Shown one piece after another: positions 16,955-24,245 of a DNA stretch of 64,000 nucleotides. The notes under the pieces are model-generated. The model did not search any database. It was not told where the DNA came from and saw nothing but the letters and a program-made list of their open reading frames with translations. Position 1 is the stretch's first letter; every line of letters begins with the position of its first letter. The DNA lies in the NCBI GenBank assembly GCA_024235915.1, contig JACKLO010000009.1, forward strand, positions 186,001-250,000. Direction: 5' to 3'. The position numbers and the translations under genes were made by a program. The DNA comes from Burkholderiaceae bacterium. Lineage in GTDB: Bacteria; Pseudomonadota; Gammaproteobacteria; Burkholderiales; Burkholderiaceae_C.

Positions 16955-17866
16955 TCAGCCCCCAGGGGTGAGCCCCAGGTAGGCCGCCTCGCGCTCGAAC
17001 TCCGTGGCCAGCGCCTGCGCCGCCGGTGTCAGGCTGCCGTCGCGGCGCGTCAGCAGTGCCTCGGTGTAGCGCGGCAGTTCCTCCTCCACCGGCAACCGCA
17101 CCAGCGGCTCGCGCAGCAGGCCGGCCTTCAGCAGTGCTGCCGGCAGCATGGCCACGCCCTCCCCTGCGGCCAGCATCGCCAGCGTGTCCACCAGGCCGTC
17201 GGTCTGCAGCACGACGCGTGGCGCGCCGAGGCCGGCGCGCGCAAACGCAGCATGGATGCCGGCACCCGGCAGGCCCGGCGGCGCCGCGGCCACGAAAGCC
17301 GTGTCGGCCAGCGACTTGAGCGTGCGCACACGCGCCTTCGGATGGTCACGCCGCGCCACCAGCACCGTCTCGCTGACCAGCAGCGTCCTGGCTTGCAGGC
17401 CCGGGTCCAGCGGGCCATCGGGCAGCGGCGCGAGCACGAAGTCCAGGTCGCCATCGCGCAAGGCGGGCGCCAGCGCATGCAGCAGGCCGCTGCGGCCCTG
17501 CAAGGCCACGTCCGGCCAACGGTGGCGGAAGCGGGCGATCGCCGCGGGCGCCAGCAGCAGCGCCGGCGCCGCCGAGCTGCCGTAGCGCACCCGTCCACCC
17601 GCTTCGCCGCGCAGCTGTCGGACGGCATCGCGCGCCTGCTGCGCCTCGGCCGCCACCCGGCGTGCGTGCACCGCAAATCGCTGGCCGAAGACCGTGGGCC
17701 GCATGCCGCCGGCATGGCGCTCGAACAGTGGCGCGCCGAGGTCGGCCTCCAGTCGGCGCAGCGAACGGCTCAACGCCGGCTGCGTCTGTCCGCGCTCGCG
17801 GGCGGCGGCGTGCAGGCCGCCATGCTCGGCCACGGCCAGGAAGTCCAGCACCTGCTGCAAGGTCAT
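16955..17866 (-). CDS. LysR-type regulator, divergent from the class II aldolase
   Basis: 303 residues. The N-terminal helix-turn-helix is TLQQVLDFLAVAEHGGLHAA then RGQTQPALSRSLRRLEADLG. The effector domain includes LAAGEGVAMLPAALLKAGLL. It is divergent from the aldolase/adducin-family gene with 98 bp between starts, and an ATC-N9-GAT site lies 15 bases from its start. By the usual LysR logic it controls that gene and the DMT exporter behind it. The effector is unknown. Confidence 0.9.
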   Translation of the reverse strand: MTLQQVLDFLAVAEHGGLHAAARERGQTQPALSRSLRRLEADLGAPLFERHAGGMRPTVFGQRFAVHARRVAAEAQQARDAVRQLRGEAGGRVRYGSSAAPALLLAPAAIARFRHRWPDVALQGRSGLLHALAPALRDGDLDFVLAPLPDGPLDPGLQARTLLVSETVLVARRDHPKARVRTLKSLADTAFVAAAPPGLPGAGIHAAFARAGLGAPRVVLQTDGLVDTLAMLAAGEGVAMLPAALLKAGLLREPLVRLPVEEELPRYTEALLTRRDGSLTPAAQALATEFEREAAYLGLTPGG

Positions 17867-17880
17867 GATGCCTTCAGGTT

Positions 17881-17895
17881 ATCACTTCAGCTGAT
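17881..17895. promoter_or_regulatory. LysR-type operator candidate (ATC-N9-GAT)
   Basis: ATC (17881-17883), nine bases, GAT (17893-17895) fits the T-N11-A LysR box, with additional dyad symmetry (ATCA...TGAT). It sits between the divergent LysR and aldolase genes. Confidence 0.4.
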
Positions 17896-17964
17896 GCGGC
17901 ATTGGTGCGGCCGATCTCGGCCCTCTACAGTGGCGGGCCAGTTCAGGACCGACGGAGACACGCC

Positions 17965-18759
17965 ATGACCACGACCCTCTTCGACCCCGACGCGGCCGCG
18001 GCCCGCCGTCCGGCCGGGATGGACACCGCCGAGTGGCAGGCCCGGCTGGAGCTGGCCGCGTGCTACCGCGTGTTCTTCGCCCGGGGCTGGGCCGAGGAGA
18101 TCTTCAACCACATCACGGTGCGCGTGGCCGGGCCCGACGGCGCGCCGGCCTACCTGATCAACCCCTTCGGCCTGCACTACGGCGAAGTCACCGCGCACAA
18201 CCTGGTCAAGGTGGACCTGGCCGGGCAGCCGCTGCATGACACCGCCTACGGCGTCAACCGCGCCGGCTTCGTGATCCACAGCGCCATCCACGCCGCCCGG
18301 CCCGACGCCCACTGCGTGATCCACACGCACGACCGTTACGGCGTGGCCGTGGCCTGCAAGGCCGAAGGCCTGGCGGCCGACAACTTCTACGCCGCTTTTC
18401 TGGACGGCCGCGTGGCGTACCACGACTTCGAGGGCGTGACGACGAGCACCGCCGAACAGCCGCGCCTGGTGGCCAGCCTGGGCCGTCAGCCGGTGATGAT
18501 CCTGCGCAACCATGGCCTGCTGGTGGCCGAACACAGCGTGGCCAGCGCCTTCTACTGGTACTACGTGCTGCAGAGCGCCTGCCATGTGCAGGCGCTGGCG
18601 CATGCGATGCCCGGCGCCACGCTACCGCTCAGCGACGCGGCGCGCGCGCAGTCGTCGCGCAACGTGCAGGACAGCGACCCGCAGGGCGACCTCTACCCCA
18701 AGGTGTTCGGTGCTGCAGTGCGCCGTGCCGGCGTGACCCTGGACCAGCTGTGCGCCTGA
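17965..18759 (+). CDS. Class II aldolase/adducin-family protein
   Basis: 264 residues. Family features are the metal-binding HCVIHTHDRYGVAVAC near the middle and ILRNHGLLVAEHSVASAFYW towards the C-terminus, plus EIFNHITVRV near the N-terminus. Relatives include fuculose-phosphate aldolase and various sugar-acid decarbonylating or aldol-cleaving enzymes, but sequence alone does not fix the substrate. The ATG at 17965 has GGAGA upstream; the 21-residue upstream extension overlaps the regulatory region and is rejected. A TTG-started DMT exporter follows after 12 bases. Confidence 0.88.
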   Translation: MTTTLFDPDAAAARRPAGMDTAEWQARLELAACYRVFFARGWAEEIFNHITVRVAGPDGAPAYLINPFGLHYGEVTAHNLVKVDLAGQPLHDTAYGVNRAGFVIHSAIHAARPDAHCVIHTHDRYGVAVACKAEGLAADNFYAAFLDGRVAYHDFEGVTTSTAEQPRLVASLGRQPVMILRNHGLLVAEHSVASAFYWYYVLQSACHVQALAHAMPGATLPLSDAARAQSSRNVQDSDPQGDLYPKVFGAAVRRAGVTLDQLCA

Positions 18760-18771
18760 ACGCGTGAACCC

Positions 18772-19665
18772 TTGAGCAACCGTCTGTCCCCGGCCGCGTT
18801 CGCCACGCTGCTGCTGATCGCGCTCATGATGGGCGCGAACCACGTCGCTGCCCGTCTGGCCTTCGACCATGGCGTGGACGTCCTGACCGCCGTCAGCTTC
18901 CGCAGCGGCGTCACGGCCTTGGTGGTCGGTGCACTGGTGTGGCTGCAGGCGGTACCGCGCCAACTCACGCCACGCCACCGGCGTGCGCTGCCGGCCATCG
19001 GTCTGCTGATCGCGCTGCAGAGCTTCTGCCTCTATTCGGCCGTCGCACGGCTGCCGGTGGCGCTGGCGCTGCTGGCCTTCAACACCTACCCGCTGAGCAC
19101 GGCCCTGTGGGCCCGTCTGCTCTACGGCCACCGGCCGGAGCGGCGGGTGCTGCTGGCGATGCCGATGATGCTGCTCGGTCTGGCGCTGGCGCTCGACGTG
19201 CTGGGCGCGGCATCGGGCCTGGGCGCGGCGGCCCAGTGGGGCCGCATCGGTGCCGGCGTGGCCTTTGCTGTGACGGCGTCGGTCACCTTCGGCCTGGCCC
19301 TGGTGTGGACGCAGCACGAAGCTGGCGACCTGGACGGCCGCCTGCGCACCGCCACCACCATGGGCCTGGTCGGCCTGCTGGCGCTGGCCGCTGTGGGGGC
19401 CCAGGGTGGCTTTCACTGGCCGCAGGCGGCGCCCGGCTGGTGGGGGCTGGGCCTGCTGACCCTGCTCTACGGCACGGCCTTCACCATCATGTTCACCGTC
19501 CTGCCCAAGCTGGGTGTGGTGGGCAATTCGGCCATCATGAACGTCGAACCGGTGTTCGCCCTCGGACTGGCCTGGGTCTTCCTGCACCAGTCCATCGCGC
19601 CGGTGCAATTGCTGGGCGCCGGCATCGTCGTCGGCACGGTGATCTGGTTGGGCCTGCGGCGCTGA
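18772..19665 (+). CDS. EamA/DMT-family transporter
   Basis: 297 residues, about ten predicted membrane helices in two EamA repeats (for example LLLIALMMGANHVAARLAFD and the C-terminal ALGLAWVFLHQSIAPVQLLG). The start is a TTG at 18772; the only nearby GTG is out of frame. It lies in the inner membrane and probably exports a small metabolite. Co-directional and close to the class II aldolase gene, so it may handle that enzyme's substrate or product. Substrate unknown. Confidence 0.87.
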   Translation: MSNRLSPAAFATLLLIALMMGANHVAARLAFDHGVDVLTAVSFRSGVTALVVGALVWLQAVPRQLTPRHRRALPAIGLLIALQSFCLYSAVARLPVALALLAFNTYPLSTALWARLLYGHRPERRVLLAMPMMLLGLALALDVLGAASGLGAAAQWGRIGAGVAFAVTASVTFGLALVWTQHEAGDLDGRLRTATTMGLVGLLALAAVGAQGGFHWPQAAPGWWGLGLLTLLYGTAFTIMFTVLPKLGVVGNSAIMNVEPVFALGLAWVFLHQSIAPVQLLGAGIVVGTVIWLGLRR

Positions 19666-19695
19666 GGCAGCGCCAGGCCGAAACGCAGCGCAGCG

Positions 19696-20640
19696 TCAGA
19701 AGTGCAGCGTCAGCGTCAGTCCGGCGGCCCAGCCCGGGTCGCGCGGCACGGTGTCGTTGGCCCGCGGCCAGAAGTGGCCCACCAGCACCTCCCCGACCAG
19801 CCAGTCGGCGTGCACCGGCTGCTGCCAGCGTGCCTGCACGCCGTAGTCGGTGAGGCCGACGCCGGTGCGCTGCTCGGCGGTGGCGATCAGTTCCAGTGCC
19901 AACTGCCGACGGTCGCCGAACAGCTGGTAGGCACCCAGGATGCTGGACACGCCCAACCGACGTGACGCCTGGGTCACGGTGCCCGACACCAGCCAGCGCA
20001 CCGCCAGATCGTCATGCACCGCACGCTCCACCGACATCGCGGTGGTGGAGCCCAGGTGGTCGTCCAGGGTCCAGAAAAAGGTCTGGCGGAACTCGGCCAG
20101 ACGCCGTTCGTCCAGCACCAGCGGGTGCTTGTAGCGCAGCTGCACATAGGGTTTGAGACCACCCCGGAAGCCCACCCGCAGGTCGGTGGATTCGCGCAGC
20201 AGCACGCCCACGCCAGCGAAAAATCGTGTGTCCTCGGTCGTTTCGCGCTGCAGGCGCTGCGTGCGGGTGAAGGCGCCCGGCTGGTCGGTGACGACCTCGC
20301 GCGGGTTGTCGCGACCGACGAAGACGTAGGCCTTGTCCTCGAGGTTGGGCAGCCGGAAACGCGCGTTGAAGCGCACGGACACGGTGTCCTCGTCGGGCCG
20401 GTGCAGCAGGCTCAGGCCCAGGCGGCCCTCGGTGACGCTGCCGCCGTCACTGAACGGCTTGTCGCCGAACCAGCTGTCCACGCCGCGGGCGAGCCACAGC
20501 GCGGTGTCACGCACGCCGGCGCGCAACTCCTCCGCACTGCTGGCCACCGGTCCTGGGGCCGGCGTCGGCTCGGCCGCCACCACGGCGGCGCCGAACACAC
20601 CGGCCAGCACGGCCACCCCGCATCGCTTCAGACACACCAT
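19696..20640 (-). CDS. Putative outer-membrane beta-barrel protein, unknown function
   Basis: 314 residues from the ATG at 20640. Signal peptide VCLKRCGVAVLAGVFGAAVV followed by AAEPTPAP. The mature part alternates hydrophobic and polar residues in short strands, and the C-terminus ends in GLTLTLHF, a terminal-Phe beta-signal for BAM insertion. No named family is recognised. It follows the histidine kinase gene on the same strand by 87 bases and might be part of that signalling operon. An upstream ATG at 20712 would give an N-terminus without signal character and is rejected. Confidence 0.7.
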   Translation of the reverse strand: MVCLKRCGVAVLAGVFGAAVVAAEPTPAPGPVASSAEELRAGVRDTALWLARGVDSWFGDKPFSDGGSVTEGRLGLSLLHRPDEDTVSVRFNARFRLPNLEDKAYVFVGRDNPREVVTDQPGAFTRTQRLQRETTEDTRFFAGVGVLLRESTDLRVGFRGGLKPYVQLRYKHPLVLDERRLAEFRQTFFWTLDDHLGSTTAMSVERAVHDDLAVRWLVSGTVTQASRRLGVSSILGAYQLFGDRRQLALELIATAEQRTGVGLTDYGVQARWQQPVHADWLVGEVLVGHFWPRANDTVPRDPGWAAGLTLTLHF

Positions 20641-20727
20641 GGCCCATGTTCTCACAGCACCGCGACCGGCCTCGACGTGATGCACCCGGTCACATCGCAA
20701 CGGACCGGACAACCCGGTCGGGTCAGC

Positions 20728-23115
20728 TCAGGTCCGGGGATCGGCGGCCGACGGCACCACGCGCGGGATGCGAATGGTGAAACGGCTGCCCTGTCCAGGG
20801 GTGCTGTCGACATCGAGACGGCCGCGCAGGATCTCGACCACCGCGTTGTGGGCGATGTTCAGGCCCAGGCCGGTGCCGCCACGCCCCATGCGTGACGTGA
20901 CGAAGGGCTCGAAGATGCGGCAGAGCTGGTCGGCCGGAATGCCCACGCCGTCATCGGCCACGACGATGCTGGCCTGGTCGCCGTCCACGGCACGGCCGAT
21001 GATGCGGACCTGCCCCGTACGCCCCTCGAAGGCATGCACCAGGGCATTGGTGACCAGGTTGGTCACCGCCTGGCCCAACGCGCCGGGGTAGCTGTCGAGC
21101 TGCACGCCAGGCGCGACGTCGACGACGATCTCGTGGGCCGTGCGCCGGAAGCTCGGCTGCAGCGTGAGAACGATCTCGCGCACCAGTTCGTCCAGCGCGA
21201 AGCTGCGGCGTTGTTCGCTGGTCTGGTCGGCGGCCACCTGCTTGAAGCCGGTCACCAGCTCGCCGGCTCGCTGCAGGTTGCGGCCGGCGATGGCGGTGGC
21301 CTGGTCGACACTGGCCAGCAGCCCCTCGAGCGCACTGCGGCGCAGGCCCTGGGCCAGACCGGCACGGAACTGTTCGGCCTCGTCCCGCAGGGTGGAGACG
21401 GCCATCAGGCCGTTGCCCAGCGGCGTGTTCAGCTCGTGCGCCACGCCGGCCACCAGCCGGCCCAGGGCCGCCAGCCGCTCTGCACGCAGAAGTTCGTTAC
21501 GTGTGGCCCGCAGGTGCTCCAGCGTGCCGCGCAGTTCGTCGTTGGCCTGCGCCAGCGCATGCGTGCGTTCCGCGACCCGATCCTCGAGGCGGACATTGAG
21601 GTCACGCAGGGCGCGCTCGATGCGGCGAGTCTCGGTGATGTCTTCGTTCGCCCAGACCATGTAGTCGCGCCCGTCCAGGCTCAGCCGGCGACCGGTGACG
21701 CGGCAGAGCACCACACTGCCATCGGCGCGGCGCAGCCAGGCCTCGGTGTCCACCGTGCTGTCGCCCCAGGCCTGGGCCAGCGCCACGTCACGCACGCCCG
21801 GGTCCTGCCAGAGCGCCAACTCGCTGCCGCTGCGCCCGCGCACGTCTCGCGCGGCATGGCCGAACAGCCTGCACCAGGCCTCGTTGACATCGATGATGAC
21901 CCCCGCGCCTGGCGCCAGATCCACCACGGCCATGGCCACCGGCGCGGTGTCGAAGATGCCGGCGCGCTCCAGTTCACGGCGGCGCAGGGTGTCGGTGGAC
22001 ACGGCCAGCGCGTCGGCCAGGGTGTTGAACTCCTGCACGCGCCCACGCGGCCAGGCTTGCGAAGCATCGCCCTCGATCAGGCGCTGTGCGTGCTCCACCA
22101 GCCGTGTCACGGCCGCCGACAGGTTGCGGGCCAGCCAGGGGGCCAGCATCAGGCCGACGGCGAGCGCCGCCGCAAAGGCGCCCAGCACCAGACCGACGGT
22201 GGCCCGCACCCGCGGGTGGGCCAGACCCGCGGGTACGCGGGCGACGAAACGCCAGCCCAGCGCGGGCGCCGACGCCACCGCGGCATGGATGGCGCGCCCA
22301 CTGATGGTGACGTCACGCTGGACCACGGTGCCGTCCGGCGGCAAGCCTGCGAGCAGCGGCGACCGATGGAGGTTCAGGCGGTGCGCCGCGTCGTCGTCGG
22401 CACTGTCGACCAGCACCTCGCCTCGGCGGTCGATCAGCCAGACCGCTGCCCCGGCCCCCACTGCACGGCTGACGGGGTCGACGGCGTGGGCCATGCGCAG
22501 CAGCGCCGGCAGCGGCACCTCCGCCAACAGTGCACCGCCCGCAGGCAGCGCCCGGCGCAGGGCCACCGTGACCTCACCACTGAGCGGGGACACGTAGCGA
22601 TCACTCCAGATGGCCGCAGTCCCGGTGATTGGAGCCACCACCACCGGGAGACGCGACAAGTCATGTCCCAACAGATCGCCCCGGGCTTCACGTCGCGCCG
22701 CCGGCACGCCCACGGCCTGCACCCGGCCCTGCGGGTCGAGCCGGTAGACGGCCTGCAAGGTGACGCCATCGGCCACCGCGGCATCCAGCAGCGGCGTGGT
22801 CTGATCGGTCAGGGCCAGGGCGCTGGCCAGCAGGTCCACCCGGCGTTCGATGGACACGAGAAAGGCCTGCTGCCGTTCGGCGAAGGCGGCAGCCTCCCGC
22901 ACCACCAGCGCCCGGTGCTCCGCTTCCAGCTGAGGCACACGCAGCAGCAGCAAGGCGGCGCCCACGACGCCAAAGGTCAGCAGCGTGGCCAGCGCAAAGA
23001 GTGCGGCCAGCCACTGCCGCAGGCGCCAGGCGGCATGGCGGCCTCCAGCGGGACGCCATTGGGCGGGGCCTCGGTCTGGCCCGCGCCCTGGCACCGGCAC
23101 TGGCCGGGTGTTCAC
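20728..23115 (-). CDS. Membrane sensor histidine kinase with PAS domain
   Basis: 795 residues, GTG start overlapping the binding-protein stop by 4 bases. A membrane helix (~33-58) is followed by a ~240-residue periplasmic sensor region (Cache-like, with GVTLQAVYRLDPQGRVQAVG), a second helix and HAMP (~300-365), a PAS domain (~380-480, VIIDVNEAWCRLFGHAARDV), coiled coil, the H-box VAGVAHELNTPLGN (phospho-His about 560), then N, G1 and G2 boxes including DDGVGIPADQL and GGTGLGLNIAHNAV. No receiver domain is attached. Its partners are likely the REC-containing phosphodiesterase and the binding protein encoded just upstream. Confidence 0.92.
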   Translation of the reverse strand: MNTRPVPVPGRGPDRGPAQWRPAGGRHAAWRLRQWLAALFALATLLTFGVVGAALLLLRVPQLEAEHRALVVREAAAFAERQQAFLVSIERRVDLLASALALTDQTTPLLDAAVADGVTLQAVYRLDPQGRVQAVGVPAARREARGDLLGHDLSRLPVVVAPITGTAAIWSDRYVSPLSGEVTVALRRALPAGGALLAEVPLPALLRMAHAVDPVSRAVGAGAAVWLIDRRGEVLVDSADDDAAHRLNLHRSPLLAGLPPDGTVVQRDVTISGRAIHAAVASAPALGWRFVARVPAGLAHPRVRATVGLVLGAFAAALAVGLMLAPWLARNLSAAVTRLVEHAQRLIEGDASQAWPRGRVQEFNTLADALAVSTDTLRRRELERAGIFDTAPVAMAVVDLAPGAGVIIDVNEAWCRLFGHAARDVRGRSGSELALWQDPGVRDVALAQAWGDSTVDTEAWLRRADGSVVLCRVTGRRLSLDGRDYMVWANEDITETRRIERALRDLNVRLEDRVAERTHALAQANDELRGTLEHLRATRNELLRAERLAALGRLVAGVAHELNTPLGNGLMAVSTLRDEAEQFRAGLAQGLRRSALEGLLASVDQATAIAGRNLQRAGELVTGFKQVAADQTSEQRRSFALDELVREIVLTLQPSFRRTAHEIVVDVAPGVQLDSYPGALGQAVTNLVTNALVHAFEGRTGQVRIIGRAVDGDQASIVVADDGVGIPADQLCRIFEPFVTSRMGRGGTGLGLNIAHNAVVEILRGRLDVDSTPGQGSRFTIRIPRVVPSAADPRT

Positions 23116-24245
23116 GGCAGCGGCCGGAAGCGGCCGTCGCGGATCTCGGTGAAGACCACGTGCCGGGTGCCATCGCCCTGGGCGTCGAAGCGCACCGCCT
23201 GCTGCAGGCCCGCGTAGGGGCCGTGGGCCAGCACGGCGGCCTTCATCGATTGCCCCGCGGCCCGTTGGCCAGCCGCCGCCATCAGCACCGTAGCCGCATC
23301 ATGGGCCGCCACGGCGCCGTAGCTGGGCTCGTCGCCGAAGCGCTGGCGGTAGTCGGCGACGAAAGCCAGGTAGGCAGGCGCGCGGCTGTCACGGTCCAGC
23401 GGCTGGAGCACCAATGCCCCTTCCACGGCACGCCCGCCCAGTTCGATCAGCGTGTCGGTGGCAGCCCACTCGGCCACCGCAAAGGGCAGCGTGGGCGCGC
23501 GCTGGCGCCACAACTGCGCCAGGCGCGCGGCATCCACGGCGTTGGCGATGAGCACGCCGACGTCGGGCCCGCTGGCCTGCAGCCGGTCGACCACCGCAGC
23601 GGTGGCGGCGCTGCCGCCGGGCTCGAATGGCAAGGCCTCGACAACGGCACCCCCCGCGGCGACGAAGGCACTTCGAAATTCTTCGAGCCAGGACCGGGCA
23701 AAGCTGCGATTGCCGTCGTCGTGGGCCACGGCTGCACGGCGATGGCCCGCCGCAATCAGGCGCTGGGCGTAGTCGCCGGCGTTGTCGCGGGTGGTGCGGT
23801 TGATGCGCAGCAGCATGTCGTCGCGGCCGACGAGGGCCATCGACGTCACCGTCGGGCTGAGCAGCAGCAGGCCGGTCTGCTCGGCCAACGGCAGCACCGC
23901 CTGCGCCATGGCGCTGGTGAACGGGCCGATCACGGCATCGACGCCGGCGTCGACCAGCCGCTGCAGCGCACTGCGGGCCTGGTCGGGGTTCTGGCCGTCG
24001 TCTTCGACCTGCAGGGTCACCGGCTGGCCGCCGACACCGCCGGCGGCGTTGCGCGCCTCCACCGCCAGCAAGGCGCCGTTGCGACCCGACTCGCCGAGCC
24101 CAGCTCCGCGCCCGGCGAGGCCCGCGAGCAGCCCCAGGCGCAAGCCGGGCACGGCCGTGCAGGCACCGGCGAGCACGCCTGCCAGCGCCGCAGCGCCGGA
24201 CAGCAGCAACGCGCGGCGCGCGGGATCGGGTGCACGCGACGTCAT
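23112..24245 (-). CDS. Periplasmic leucine-binding-type receptor (Peripla_BP_6 family)
   Basis: 377 residues. The N-terminus has Arg-Arg followed by a hydrophobic stretch ending in LAGACTAVPG, a lipoprotein-like or signal peptide. The body matches amino-acid/amide-binding proteins: NGALLAVEARNAAGGVGGQP, VDAVIGPFTSAMAQAVLPLA and LLLLSPTVTS. No ABC permease or ATPase gene is adjacent. Instead it is sandwiched, with 4-base overlaps on both sides, between a c-di-GMP phosphodiesterase and a histidine kinase, so it is more likely a ligand-sensing accessory than part of an uptake system. The ligand cannot be predicted. Confidence 0.87.
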   Translation of the reverse strand: MTSRAPDPARRALLLSGAAALAGVLAGACTAVPGLRLGLLAGLAGRGAGLGESGRNGALLAVEARNAAGGVGGQPVTLQVEDDGQNPDQARSALQRLVDAGVDAVIGPFTSAMAQAVLPLAEQTGLLLLSPTVTSMALVGRDDMLLRINRTTRDNAGDYAQRLIAAGHRRAAVAHDDGNRSFARSWLEEFRSAFVAAGGAVVEALPFEPGGSAATAAVVDRLQASGPDVGVLIANAVDAARLAQLWRQRAPTLPFAVAEWAATDTLIELGGRAVEGALVLQPLDRDSRAPAYLAFVADYRQRFGDEPSYGAVAAHDAATVLMAAAGQRAAGQSMKAAVLAHGPYAGLQQAVRFDAQGDGTRHVVFTEIRDGRFRPLP

